Below, piece by piece: positions 42,206 through 53,659 of a stretch of DNA of 64,000 nucleotides. The translations under genes were made by a program, and so were the position numbers. The DNA is from Charina bottae. Its lineage: Eukaryota; Chordata; Lepidosauria; Squamata; Charinaidae. Under the pieces are notes generated by a model. The model saw nothing but the letters and a program-made list of their open reading frames with translations, had not been told where the DNA came from and made no database searches. Each line of letters starts with the position of its first letter. The stretch's first letter is position 1. Location of the stretch: assembly GCA_023362775.1 (NCBI GenBank), contig JALMGJ010000004.1, forward strand, positions 82,827,798-82,891,797, written 5' to 3'.

Positions 42206-42686
42206 TGTTGCATATATTTTTTATGTCTGTAGAATATGTGGCTGAGTTTTTAAAAAGCCAGGCCTCAAAACATTTTTCCTGTGAGTTTCAAGAGGGAGCA
42301 CATGTTCACCCCCACTCAGGAATGTTAATTTGCCTTGGAGCTAGCCAGACTGATAGTTCTGACCAATCAGAATTAGCTGTTAGAGCTTTGCCCATATTGG
42401 GAATCTGTTGCCTAGGTGTTTTGGTCACATGCTGGATCCTGTCCATTCAGGTGCTGGTCAAGTAAAAGTTTAAAATGTAAATGCCTTTTGTTCTCTTTAC
42501 TCTGTACTCTGCTCTGCTATCTAAATGTAAATAGCTATGTTAATCAACCATGCCTTCTTTGGCTAAAGAAGAAAATTCAAGGTTTGTTCCTATGTTCTCT
42601 TGTTTTAAATAAAGCAACATTTTTACTACAAGCTTATCTCTTGGTTTTTCCATAACTCTGATCACAAATTTTATAGAACAACAAAA
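42206..42686 (+). repeat. 3' LTR of copia copy B
   Basis: 481 bp, same length as the 5' LTR. Differences lie near the start (TGTTGCATATATTTT vs TGTTCCATATATTTG), at CTCAGGAATG vs CTCAGAAATG, GAGCTAGCC vs GAGCCAGCC, and TTATAGAAC vs TTATAAAAC. It is followed by TSD TAATG. Confidence 0.92.
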
Positions 42687-42927
42687 TAATGAAGTTGGTA
42701 TTGAAAAAAGAGGTGTATGTCTGTGTGTGAGAGAGAGAGAAAGGGAGAGGGGGGTAGACCTTTTACCCCCCCCCCAAATTTATTATTTACAGGGTCCAAA
42801 AATCTTACATTATAATGTAAGAGGAGCAAACTCCAGGTCTAGTTCATCAGAGTACCCTTTCATCTTTTTCTGGTTGAATTGAATTTCATGGTGATCTAGG
42901 AAAACATTTCTGGGGGGGGGGGGAATG

Positions 42928-43506
42928 CAGGTATTCCTCATTTAATGACCACTCATTCAGCGACCATTGAAAGTTACAACAGTGCTGAACAAGTGGTATT
43001 TATGACTAGTTCTTGAAGTTCTGGCTGTCCCACCAACCCCATGGTGATGTGATCATGATCTGGGTGCTTGGCAACCAGCTAGCACTTATGATGGTTGTAG
43101 CATCCTGCAGTCACATAATTACCATTTGTGACCTTCCCTGATGTCTTCCCACAAGCAAAGTCAATTGGGAAGTCAGCAGAGGAGGTTGCAAGTTGCTCTG
43201 TTAAGTCTCTCCCTCACCTGGCAGCAGCCACCCCTGGTCCAGCCGTGCTTGCACCATGCCTCGTCAGCCACCCGCACACCCTTCCTCACCCAGCATCAGC
43301 CACTTACCTTCTTGCTGGCTTGTTTGTGAGCCACCTGGGGTTTGCTTAACAACCAACCTAAGCAATCCTCACTTAGCGATGGCAGTGGGGAGTGTTGGGA
43401 TTGTCATCACTAAATAATGTGGTCACGTGATGTAATGCTTTATGACCCAATTGCTTAAAGACAGAAATTCTGGTCCCAATTACTGCTGTTAACCAAGGAC
43501 TACCTG
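42928..43506 (-). mobile_element. Palindromic non-autonomous DNA transposon (Tigger/mariner-like?)
   Basis: The ends are CAGGTATTCCTCATTTAATG and, complemented, CAGGTAGTCCTTGGTTAAC, terminal inverted repeats. The interior is self-complementary in parts and matches 33536-33918 in inverted orientation. The right end is followed by TA; the left flank is not TA. The reading frames 43128-43349 and 43141-43329 are inside it and not genes. No transposase is encoded. Confidence 0.75.
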
Positions 43507-43730
43507 TAGTAGAGGTGGACAACTTTTGGTAGTCAGCAGCCATACTAAAGATTTGAGTGGATAGGGTCATATTATAATAGACACAATTTTGGGGGGAGAG
43601 TTTTGGAGGCTTTCTTTACTTTTTAGTTGTGATATGCCAATTTTAGGGCTCACATGACAGCTTCAAAATGTTAAGAAGCCATGCTATCAGTTTTCAGTAA
43701 TTATGTAATTATGGCCATAGTGATCTATGC

Positions 43731-43732
<2 letters not shown>

Positions 43733-43777
<45 letters not shown>

Positions 43778-43793
43778 AGAGAGAGAGAGAGAA
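43733..43793. repeat. (GA)n microsatellite
   Basis: A long uninterrupted GA run with one AAGG interruption. Confidence 0.95.
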
Positions 43794-43799
43794 CTCGGT

Positions 43800-45430
43800 G
43801 GCTACAGCTTGTCTATCCATGTACAACACAATGTAAAATGACTTAAATCTGCCAGTTATCAGAGGGACAGATTAAGGGACAGAAAATATGACAAAGAAGT
43901 TTCAATAATAATACTAAAGAATCTAGTAGTATAGACCAGAAAAGGCTGGGGGAGGTGAGGAGAATCAAAACAAAGGGATGGAGATAAAAAAGAAAAAAGA
44001 AAAGAAAAAAGAAAAAGTAAGGTTGGAATGACACTGAGAAGAGGTAAATTCCTGACACATTTGTGTGTGTGTGTGGATTAAGACAATACCTCTTTGTATG
44101 AAATTATTCAGAAAGCTTTTATGACTAGAGAGAGTTCAGCCAGCCCAGCTTTTAATAAATGACACCCCTCATCTTAGATATGAGAATCTATGTAACCAAT
44201 TCTGCATGATGGCAGAAACACTACTTTTGTTCTGAATTGCCTTGTGAAGGCAGGAAGCTAGTTGTGATTGAGAAAAGTAAGTACTGCTTTCACTATGATG
44301 TCTTACTGTGAATAAAATAGTTGTACTGCCTAGTCCTCAATAGATGGAATTACATTATCAGAAACATGAAGGTGTTGACAAGGTGTTGAGAAGGACAGTG
44401 AATGAATGTTAGGAAGAGTTAATATGGCAAGATTTTGGAGAATATACAGACATCCTGTCAGCTTTCAAATCAAAAGGTTTAGAAACATTTTTTTTTACAT
44501 TTGAAGAATTAAGCTACAATATCTTCCATCTGAAGTGGTACAGTCCAAGAAAGAAAGCACAGCAGAGTTTATAAAAATATTTTAGATTCAGTTGCATCTA
44601 CATTTGCCTTTGGCACTGCAGATAAAGTAAATTAATTCTATGCTTGTTACTCCTGATCTAGCATCTTAATATAATAAAGGCTATCTATGCCAAAGCAAAA
44701 TAAAGTGAATCAGAAGAAAACCAGCCTGAACACCTCTAGTTTTGTTTTCTGCCTTTGGGCTCTATGAATTCTTTAATGTCACTTTTCTGAGTATGCTCCC
44801 TGAAATCTTGTCTGATAAATGTTATTGTTTTAAAGAACTGACTTTGTTTAGGAAGGAAGAAAATTGATGCCTCTATTCTTTATGTCTAAAAGGCCTCTCT
44901 CTTTTTCTTTCTCTTTTTAATATTCCCTTTGTTCCAATCTGAGAAAACCCAAAAGATGCTAAAGGATAAATAATTTCTCTCATATATTTGCCCTGTAAAG
45001 CTCTCTCACTTGTTTTTTATGTGCAGCATGTAGGTTATCAGCCATTTCTTCTTTTCTTCTTGTTGTTGCTATTGTTCCCCTTCTTATGGGCTTTTCTATT
45101 TTGTTATCGATATTCCCAAATATAGCATATACTTTCCCCTTTTAAGAATCAGAAATAGAAGTATGTTTCACTGGGACTAATTATAAGTATGCAGTTAGGG
45201 TTGGGGCCTCTTGCCTGCAAGTTGTCCTAAATAAAACCTGCATTTTTAATATATGACTAAATAAAAGTAAATATAGCAATATATAGATTGGCCAGTCTGT
45301 GAATTCAAGAGAATATGTACAACATAGTAACTACTTGTAGGCATATTTCGGATATTTGTTAAAACCCATCATTGCCACTGTTTGATAAATAAAGGTGTAC
45401 AAAATTCATTTAACTCAAAGTTTATATGTA
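43800..45430. other. No gene recognised
   Basis: No protein or repeat family was recognised. The minus-strand frame at 43843-44058 is a low-complexity Phe/Leu-rich translation of an A-rich tract. Confidence 0.5.
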
Positions 45431-45432
45431 AA

Positions 45433-45433
45433 G

Positions 45434-45464
<31 letters not shown>

Positions 45465-45467
45465 TAG
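45433..45467. repeat. (TATG)n microsatellite
   Basis: About seven TATG units lie directly upstream of a Sauria-type SINE head. Confidence 0.9.
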
Positions 45468-45665
45468 AGAGCCAGTTTGGTTAAGGCTTCAGGCTTGAAA
45501 CCAGGAGACTGTGAGTTCTAGTCCAGCCTTAGGCATGAAAGCTGGCTGGGTGACTTTTGGCCAGTCACTCTCTCTCAGCCTATGACGTCAGGTGGCTGGT
45601 CAATTCCTGTTGCAACCAATGGATCAACATTCAGTTGATCTGAAAAGCAGACCCTGCACCTGGGA
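45468..45665 (+). mobile_element. Sauria-type SINE, 5' part
   Basis: GAGCCAGTTTGGTTAAGG is the tRNA-related head, with the B-box-like GTTCTAGTCC. GGCTGGGTGACTTTTGGCC and CACTCTCTCTCAGCCTA follow, as in the minus-strand copy at 17377-17131. The downstream part diverges from that copy. Confidence 0.8.
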
Positions 45666-45669
45666 AAAA

Positions 45670-47300
45670 TGCTAGGAAGAAAAAAAATGTAACAATACCC
45701 TGAGTCCCATAATCTAAGAAAAATTCAAAGAAATTTGGGAATGTTTAGCTTTGAATAAAAGATGAGGGGGGCGTAGGGGTAGCACTTTTCAAGTTAGATT
45801 ACCAAATTTGGTCTTCAGAAGTCCAGATGACCAAAGATGCCATATACTCTCACTCTTTGCTGCTATCCAGTTGGATAACTGGATTTCTGCAGAGCTGATA
45901 CAGTAGCTGTACTTCAGTTACCTGTCACACAGGGCAAGGCCAGCACTTGTCCCCTATCATCTGACAGAGATAGACACAGAATAATAGATAATAAATTACA
46001 GAAATGATTACATTATTCCAGTGAATGTAAGGGGGAAAATAAAGCTTAATCTTAAAATAGGTTACATAGTATAAACAATTGTCCAGAGATAATTACCTTT
46101 CATTAAATGTGTTCTTCAAAAAAAAAAAACTGTAAAAAAATAGCAACTGCCAGATGATAATGCTGTTCTCCAAATTCAGAGAGCAAAACAGATTGGATTT
46201 TTTTAAACTGATAAATACATTCCTAAGTTGTGGAGGAGAACAAAGTGCTTAAAGGAGAAACTGGGACTGAGCAGCTGGTCCATAGGAAACAGCAAAACTA
46301 AGATTAAAATCCAGTTTAGCTGCCACTGAACCTTAAAATCTGCTGCTGGTGAGAAATGATTGATTACCATGACATGGAATGGAGGAAAATTCTTCAGCTT
46401 GACATATTAGCTTCTTTGCAAGAAACTGATCCAGCCTGACAAGGCTCTCCTTTGTGAGAGACAGACAGGAGAAAGACCAACATAAGATGCCTTTGCTATT
46501 CACCCAGTTGGAGAGTTCAGTGTTTTGCTGTTTTCCATTGTTTTCTATTTTTATTGTTTTCCTATTAATATTTTGAATAACATAGACAGCTCTTATTACT
46601 GGGCAGTTTAAAAATGTGATGATAAATATTATATACTTTCCCCCGCTTAGATGACTCCTTCATGGCCAATAAAGTGCAAAAGGGAGGTCTTATAATGAGC
46701 CTGGGGGAACACATGATCCTGACCCTTTCCTTTATTTGCTTTCACGCTACATTGCAGCTTTGGTAAAGGCTTTACATTGTTTCATATCTGTTTTTAAATA
46801 TTGTGATTTTATGGTTTCCCCAAGATATTAACCTGAGTTGGAAATGGATCCTTAACACGATCTCCATCTCAGATCCCTTGGCTGCCTGACTGATGAAGCA
46901 GCAATGAACCTTTTTCCCCATTCAAATAAAAGGAAGCAGAAGAAAATATGGGAAAGGTTTAGTTCCATAATAATGGTATAGTGTGTTGCATAAAAAAAGA
47001 AGAAGAAGAATTAGAGTGTGGGATTATACACACATCCCAGATGAAAGTGTTTCTTTCATTAATATGTGCTTTTGCTTGCATTATTTATTTTTCATGAATA
47101 TAATAATTCAGAAACTAAACAGTATTCATAACCACACAGACTTCTTTTCTGGTATATATGTGTACACAGAAAAAGAAGGGGTTACTTCATATGTTTTGCT
47201 GATAATTGTATGCCCACATACCTTATCACAAGTGTCAAAAACATAATGGAAGATGTTTACCTGGTTACCATCTCTAATAACTTTAGCTATGATGAGAGCT
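45670..47300. other. No gene recognised
   Basis: No family was recognised. The open frame at 46983-47246 starts in an AGA repeat and has no motif I can identify. Confidence 0.5.
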
Positions 47301-47939
47301 TCCCGTTGTAAATATTTTTATTATACTTGAAACAAAGATCAAAACTCCCGAAAAACAAAGAACTACAAACAGAAAAAGAAACTAAAAAGTGTAAAACACA
47401 AGAAAAGAAGAATTTTAAAGATTACATACAAAGGTGACTTCCAACTTTCTACAGCAAGAATATACAGCAATTTCCATAATCAAACTCTTACTCTATATTA
47501 AACCAAGATCACATTATTTCTATAAATCCTTCCGTTAGCACATATACAAATCACTAATACATTTGCTCCTTCCCCTTATATAAAAAAGAAAATATATGTA
47601 TATAAATTTCTAATTCAAATTCCCTCCCCCATAAAACACCATCCATTTAATTATTTTCTTCCTACCACTAGTCTATACATTTCTGTCTACTATAATAAAC
47701 ATCCAATTATAAAAAAATAAATTGTCTGCCTTTATAATTAATAAAACTACAACAATCTTAAGCCTATTAAACCTAAAGAACAATATAAAATATTATTATA
47801 GCTTAATCCATACCTTTTAAATCTTACAAATCAAGAATCCTGTAAATCTTAGTCCAAGTCATTAAAAAAAATGAAATCATAATAACCTCATTATCAGTCG
47901 AGTTACATATTCTTAATTTTTTACCCCTCCTCAAAATAT

Positions 47940-48274
47940 TGTGGGGGTGCAGTGGCTCAGCGGTTAAGATGCCAGGCTTGTCAATCGGAAAGTCGCAAGT
48001 TTGGAGGTTCGACACCCTAGCCCCGCATGACGGAGTGAGCTCCTGCACTTGCCCCAGATCTTGCCAAGCTAGCAATTCAAAAGCATGCAAATGCAAGTAG
48101 ATAAATAGGTACCACATCGGTGGGAAGGTAACAGCATTCCGCACATTGCATGCTGGCTACATGATCGCAGAAGCATCTTTGGACAACGCTGGCTCTTCAG
48201 CTAACAAACGGAGATGAGCACCAGTCCCTAGAGTTGGACAGGACTGTGTGGGGGAACCTTTACCTTTATCTTTA
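47940..48274 (+). mobile_element. tRNA-derived SINE with 11-bp TSD
   Basis: Head: GGGGGTGCAGTGGCTCAGCG (A box), B box GGAGGTTCGACACCC. The body matches the minus-strand SINE at 11563-11231 and ends in CCTTTACCTTTATCTTTA. CCTCAAAATAT flanks it perfectly at 47929-47939 and 48275-48285. Confidence 0.9.
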
Positions 48275-48525
48275 CCTCAAAATATACCAGGGCATTTACA
48301 TATTTCCCCATTACACATAAGGCATTTTTTAAATAAAAGTCCAACAACCTAACTGCCCCCAGAAATGCAGATTTCTCAGCAAAAAGAAAAAGGAAAACTC
48401 CCACATAACATATTCTCCTCTTTCCCATAACACTGATTCAGATAGTCATAACATTTCCCCAACGTAGCAACTCCTTGTACAGTCTTAAACTTGGACTGTC
48501 ATTTTAACCCCCACACCAAACCACG

Positions 48526-48750
48526 TTATTCAGCTGGCATTACTTCAATCTCACTAACAGGAAAGAAGTCCCCATCTTTACCAAAATCTTCATCTTCCTT
48601 TTCAGCCAGATGACACATTTTAGCAACAATCTCTTCTGCAATGTCCCGAACACTTTGCAAGATAGCTTGACAACACTCTGAAAGGATCTCTTTAAAAGTC
48701 TGTTTATGCTCAAGACATAACTCAAAGAAATCTTCTTTAAAATCTACCAT
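48526..48750 (-). pseudogene. Short acidic ORF, possible L1 ORF1 start (tentative)
   Basis: This 74-residue frame, MVDFKEDFFELCLEHKQTFK..., is rich in Glu, Asp and Lys and probably helical. It has no zinc finger or RNA-binding motif. Its position between leader-like and 3'-UTR-like sequence suggests the beginning of an L1-type ORF1 cut off by deletion. I cannot confirm this without a search. It may be no gene at all. Confidence 0.3.
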
Positions 48751-49197
48751 ACTTTAGGCAGTAGATCAAGGTGCCCCCTAAAGAGTTAACTCACAGAAAT
48801 AGAAGTTAATAACTTAATAAAAAACTTCCGTCTGAAATTGACAAGAGAAAGTATACTAGCAAACAAGTCCCAGAGAAAGTGAACAGAAAGCTGAAAATTT
48901 AAAACTTCAAATCCAACGTGTAGGAGAACAATCCATCCTTCAAATTCAGTACAAGAGATAGTAATGGAAAGGCAATTGTATATTCTCAGCCCTCACTACA
49001 CTTTAGATGAGAAAACAAGCCAAAACTTAAAAAAAATAATTAGAAATATAATCCCCAAAAATAACGATAATCACCAAGAGATTCCGCCTCTTCTTACTGT
49101 AAAAAACTTATCTTAGGGTACGAAACTTAAAAAATAAATTGGTGTTTTAGAAATGGGAAGGCAAGACATACTACCCTTTAAGAAGCTGCAGCGTGGC

Positions 49198-50042
49198 TCA
49201 GAAAAAGATGAACTGGGGAATGAACTGGCGATAGAAATTTGCGAACCCGATAAATGAATGTAATTGTTTCTTTGTTCTTGGGGCTTCCCATGCCAGGACA
49301 TCCTTAACCTTAGCAGGGTCCATTTCAATGCCTTGATGCAATATTCTATACCCCATGAAGTCTAGTTTCTCTTTATGAAATTCACATTTAGACAATTTAA
49401 CATACAGTTTGGCATCTAACAATCATTTTAACACTTCTTTTACCAATTTTACGTGCTCTTCCATGGTTTCTGTATAGATTAAGATAACATCTAAATATAC
49501 CAATACCCCTTGGTATAAAAAATCATGTAGAACCTCATTAATTAAGCTCATGAAGACTCCAGGGCCTCCACTTAACCCCAACGGCATAACCCGATATTGA
49601 AAACAACCTAATTGACAATTGAAAGCAGTTTTCCATTCATCCCCTTCCCTTATGCGTACTCGAAAGTACGCTTCCCTTAAATCCAGTTAGGTGAAAATTT
49701 TCCCTTTGGTTAATTGAGCCAACATGTCTTTCATTAAAGGCAACGGATATTGATAGGAAATGCAAATAGTGTTTAATCCTCTATAGTCAGTACATAGTCT
49801 CAATGATCCATCTTTCTTCTTTCTGAATAAAATGGGCGCAGCCATTGGCAAAGTGGATGGCTCAATAAAGCCCCTTTTTAGATTTTTGTCAATGAACTTT
49901 CTCAGTTCCTGTAATTCTTTATGGGTCATGGAATACAATTTAGGTTTCGGTAGCACTGCCCCAGGTACTTGTTCAATAGCACAGTCAGTTTTACGATGGG
50001 GAGGAATCTGATCAGACTCAGTTTCTTCAAAAATCCTGACAG
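49198..50042 (-). pseudogene. Ty3/gypsy reverse transcriptase fragment
   Basis: One minus-strand frame from about 50042 to 49198 has only two stops (TAA near 49686, TGA near 49423). Landmarks in order are VLPKPKLYSMTHKELQELRK, FIEPSTLPMAAPILFRKKKD, SLRLCTDYRGLNTI, YQYPLPLMKDMLAQL, LDLREAYFRVRIREGDEWKT (motif A), VMPLGLSGGPGVFMSLINE, YLDVILIY, VKLSKCEFHKEKLDFMGY and HSFIGFANFYRQFIPQF. The catalytic box, normally YLDD, reads YLDV, so an active-site Asp is lost. Connection, RNase H and integrase are absent. Less decayed than the gypsy remnant at 23580. Confidence 0.85.
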
Positions 50043-50746
50043 AGAGCTTCCAATAAGTTCAATTGTGGCAATGATTAGTCTACATCTTAAAATCAGGTGA
50101 TTTTGTTCTTTCTTACTTTTCTAAGAAAGGGTACTCTTGTAGACTGCTATTCAAAATACTTCAAAATAGTCATCTAGATAGATTAGAACATTGCGTTGTT
50201 ACTTATGCTACAAAATATAGTGTGATTTTCAAATTTCTGTAATGTTTCCTCTCATCTCATGGATAAACTGAACAGTCTTCAGAAGGTGACAGTACAATGG
50301 CTGTGTGGTTCATATAAATTGTATCAAAAACTTAATTAAATTGAAAAAACTGTATTTTTCATCTGTGAAACCATATATCTAGGATACAGTTCTCTGTGGT
50401 TGTTATGTCATCCTTTATTACTCAACTTTTGTGTTTCTGAGTATACTTAGTTGCTGAAGCATACTTAGTTGCTGGAGTACAATTGCTTACTTCTTTCCTT
50501 TAAGTCCAGCAGAAGCCCTAACCTTGTCTAGGGCATAGATTGTGTGGCTACCAGCTATGCATATCAGAAACACATGATTTATAGTAGAGTTGTTCAAGGA
50601 TTTAATCCGCTCACTCTTTCATTTAGCTCTGATTAATAACCCACACATCTGTGATCAGGAGTCTGAATTAATTATCAAGTGGTGAGCTGTGCTTTTCAAT
50701 GTTTTTTTTTAATCTTCCTCCAAAGCACTATTGTAATAGCTAATAG
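50043..50746. other. No gene recognised
   Basis: AT-rich sequence between the gypsy fragment and the Penelope composite. No motif or repeat end was seen. Confidence 0.45.
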
Positions 50747-51027
50747 TATTGCATTCAGTCTGTGGCTTGAATCATGTCAACTGGATTTCTATTTTCTTAG
50801 TGGAAACGTTTCACTCCTTATCCAAGGAGCTTCTTCAGTCTGAGTAAAGTTAGTAAGGGAATCCTTAAATATGTTTCTAGGCTGGCTGTGTGACCTTGCA
50901 CCTGGGGCTAGGTCATGGTTATATTTTTGAGATGTTTGTTTCTAAGTCCCTTTATCATCTGAAGGAGGATCGTTAAGATTACCCTGCTGCTGTTGAGCTT
51001 GTGAAATGGTCTTAATCTTCCTAGGCA

Positions 51028-51567
51028 GACCATAGTTTCATCTGTATCCAGTTTCAGGATCTTTGCTTTGGAAACAAATTCTTCCGAATTATGGATGTGG
51101 TGTTCAGAGTGTCCAACTAGAGGTGCTAGTATGGTAGAGAGGTGTTTGGCAATGTTGTATGTTACCGAATTGATGCTGCTGACTATGGGTCGGAGGGGTG
51201 TTCCTTCCTTGTGGATCTTAGGAAGTCCGTAGATGCAGGGGATGGCTTCTCCAGGATACAGACGGTGGTAGGTAATCCTATCGATGGAGCCATCATGTTC
51301 CAATTGTTTCAAACTGTCTATTGCCTTTTTCTTGTAATTGTTGGTGGGGTCTCTTTTCAGTTTTTCATATGTATGGTGATCCTCCAAAAGTGAGGTAATT
51401 TTATTGTGGTAGTCTGCAGTGTTTAGAACCACTGTACATCTTCCTTTGTCAGCAGGTAAAATGGTGATGGTTTCATCTTTGCTGAGGGCTGTCAGGGCTC
51501 TCCTCTCTTGGACGGTAAGGTTGGGGGGAGGAGGTTGAGCACTGGACAGAGCTGCAGATATTTTAAG
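51028..51567 (-). pseudogene. Penelope-like RT, N-terminal part (inverted block)
   Basis: Minus-strand frame with the Penelope RT front end: LTVQERRALTALSKDETITI, LPADKGRCTVVLNTADYHNK, YRLYPG-like region (TYHRLYPGEAIPCIYGLPKI) and GTPLRPIVSSINSVTYNIAK, ending at LKLDTDETMV. Here the composite jumps to the 3' tail. The frame runs on at its start into opposite-strand sequence (residues before about KISAALSS) that is not real. The catalytic region is in the plus block. Confidence 0.85.
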
Positions 51568-52890
51568 CCGGATACAGATGAAACTATGGTCTCCTTTGAT
51601 GTGTCCTCCCTTTTCACCAGCATCCCCACCACTCATGCTCTATCCGCTGTCAGGAAGAGACTAGAAGAGGACAGCACCCTGGAAAGGAGAAGCCATCTCA
51701 ACCCAAACCAGATCTGCCATCTTCTGGACCTGTGTCTTAACACCACTTATTTCACATACAGAGGTGACTTTTACAGACAAAAGCACGGCTGTGCCATGGG
51801 TTCTCCTGTGTCACCCATTGTGGCCAATTTATACATGGAAGAAGTGGAGTAGAAAGCACTCAACACATTCCAGGGAACGGTGCCCACCCACTGGTTTAGG
51901 TATGTGGATGACACCTGGGTCAAAATCAAGGCCCAGGAAGTACAGGCCTTCACGGACCATATAAACACTATAGATGCCAACATTAGCTTCACCAGAGAAG
52001 ACACCAAGGACAACAGACTGGCATTCCTAGACTGTGAAGTCCTCATTGGGACCGGTGGCAAGCTAGAAATAGGGATCTACAGGAAACCCACACACACAGA
52101 TCAATACCTGATGTTTGACTCCCACCATCCACTGCAGCACAAACTAGGAGTCATCAGGACATTGTCACACAGAGCAGAAACCATCCCCACCTCCATGGAT
52201 TCCAAAAAGAATGAAAAGCAGCATCTGAGAACAGCTCTGCAGGCCTGTGGATATCCAAATTGGGCCTTCACCAAATCTAAGTCTACCAGACCTAAAACAG
52301 CGACAGATAGGGCTGAGACTCAGAGTAAACGGAAGAACCTGGTCATTCCTTACATGGCTGGCGTGTCTGAAAAGATCAAACGGATATTTGGCAAACACCA
52401 CATACCTGTATATTTCAAACCCACCAACACACTGAGACAGAGGCTTGTACACCCCAAAGATCAAACTCCAAAACACAAGGAAAGCAATGTAGTGTATGCA
52501 ATCCAGTGCAGTGAGGAGTGCTCTGAACTCTACATTGGAGAAACCAAACAACCTTTGTACAGGAGGATGGCCCAACACAGGAGAAGTAACACCACAGGAC
52601 CAGAGTCAGCAGTTTATCTTCATCTAAAGGAAAAAGGACACTCATTTGAGGACATTAATGTTCACATTTTAGACAGAGAAGATAGGTGGTTTGAGAGAGG
52701 GGTCAAGGAATCCATTCATGCCAACTTGGAAAATCCTTCCTTGAATAGAGGTGGGGGCCTCAGGCATAACCTTTCCCCTATCTTCCTTCCTGCTTTGTCT
52801 TCTGTGCCTAGGAAGATTAAGACCATTTCACAAGCTCAACAGCAGCAGGGTAATCTTAACGATCCTCCTTCAGATGATAAAGGGACTTAG
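51568..52890 (+). pseudogene. Penelope-like RT catalytic core and GIY-YIG endonuclease
   Basis: A plus-strand frame from DTDETMVSFDVSSLFTSIP (RT motif A) to 52890 is broken only by TAG at 51850-51852. It has KHGCAMGSPVSPIVANLYME, the catalytic FRYVDDTW (near 51900), and a thumb with FLDCEVLI and GIYRKPTHTDQYL. A GIY-YIG domain lies in residues about 204-290 of the second open part: VYAIQC, ELYIGETKQPLYRR, and a Glu-containing ERGVKESIHANLENPSLNRG. The endonuclease is thought to nick target DNA in this class. The start codon region is missing because the N-terminal block lies inverted upstream. Confidence 0.88.
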
Positions 52891-53121
52891 AAACAAACAT
52901 CTCAAAAATATAACCATGACCTAGCCCCAGGTGCAAGGTCACACAGCCAGCCTAGAAACATATTTAAGGATTCCCTTACTAACTTTACTCAGACTGAAGA
53001 AGCTCCTTGGATAAGGAGTGAAACGTTTCCACTAAGAAAATAGAAATCCAGTTGACATGATTCAAGCCACAGACTGTTCCACCTGGATGACTGAGAACCT
53101 TCATAGACATATTGCATTCAG

Positions 53122-53582
53122 TAGCTTTTCAAAGGAATCCTAGACACAATAAAACATTATAGAACTTTCAGGCAAAAGGCTTACTTAGTTTAGCAAACTT
53201 CAATCTTTAAATATATTGAAATAAAGCATGGAAATATAAACAGGAAAAGAAAGATTAGTAAGCAATAAGCTACAGTTAGTATAGTTAAAAGTAAGATAAA
53301 AACAAAGAATTATACAGAGAATAATATCTATTGTTTGAGATAATTTAAAATACTGCCTGAATGATGTCTTATGAATAATCATATATCAATCATGCTTACC
53401 TCCTCATGTTCTAAAAGACAAAATCAAGGCCACACATTGAGGAAAGAGTTAGACATCTAATTTATAGCTTTACCGCTATTTGCCCTAGTTATTTATAATA
53501 TATAGATTATTCATTGTAAAATTAATTGTAATTTTATAGGATTTTTTTTTTTGCTTTTTAATACCTATATTCTGTAATTTTA
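53122..53582. other. No gene recognised
   Basis: AT-rich sequence after the Penelope composite, with no recognised repeat. Confidence 0.45.
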
Positions 53583-53650
53583 TTTATTTTTATTTATTTA
53601 TTTATTATTCAAATTTATTCCCCGCCCATCTCCCATGCAAGGGACTCTTT
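53583..53650 (-). mobile_element. CR1/L2 3'-end fragment
   Basis: The minus strand reads GGAGATGGGCGGGGAATAAA then a TAAA-repeat, the CR1/L2 terminus. Confidence 0.7.
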
Positions 53651-53659
53651 ACCTTAATA

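Larger units (their letters stand above)
37620..42686 (+). mobile_element. Ty1/copia LTR retrotransposon, copy B (5067 bp)
   Basis: This is a complete element of a second copia family: 481-bp LTRs (37620-38100 and 42206-42686), primer site at 38101-38114, polypurine tract at 42193-42205, and Gag-protease-integrase-RT-RNase H in copia order. A perfect 5-bp TSD TAATG flanks it (37615-37619 and 42687-42691). I count five differences between the LTRs, about 1%, so it is somewhat older than copy A. Coding sequence is broken by three frameshifts and one stop. Its proteins are clearly diverged from those of copy A. Confidence 0.93.
47305..49195 (-). mobile_element. L1-like LINE remnant, internally deleted (tentative)
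   Basis: On the minus strand an untranslated leader (about 49195-48751) precedes a short acidic frame (48750-48526). AT-rich sequence then runs to about 47305, with a SINE inserted at 47940-48274. The layout, and recollection of similar squamate sequences, suggests the start of an L1-type first ORF joined to a 3' untranslated region with ORF2 missing. I found no TSD, and the 5' boundary with the gypsy fragment at 49198 is approximate. Confidence 0.4.
50759..53109. mobile_element. Penelope-like element, inverted head-to-head composite with 12-bp TSD
   Basis: Three blocks: 50759-51026, the element's 3' tail in minus orientation; 51027-51567, the N-terminal RT region, also minus; 51568-53109, from mid-RT through GIY-YIG to the complete 3' end, plus. 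A ~22-bp stretch around GATACAGATGAAACTATGGT occurs in both orientations (51028-51055 and 51568-51593). The left arm has lost everything between that point and the last coding bases, and about 36 nt of the terminal tail. TATTGCATTCAG flanks the whole at 50747-50758 and 53110-53121, so the composite looks inserted as one unit. Confidence 0.88.

Noticed and set aside
43128..43349. Two overlapping plus-strand frames with Pro/Ser-rich translations
   Set aside because: They are inside the palindromic DNA transposon and have no homology.
47940..48020. Possible tRNA gene at the second SINE head
   Set aside because: It is flanked by a SINE TSD and continues into the SINE body.
52165..52645. Minus-strand frames opposite the GIY-YIG region
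   Set aside because: Antisense of the Penelope ORF, without motifs of their own.
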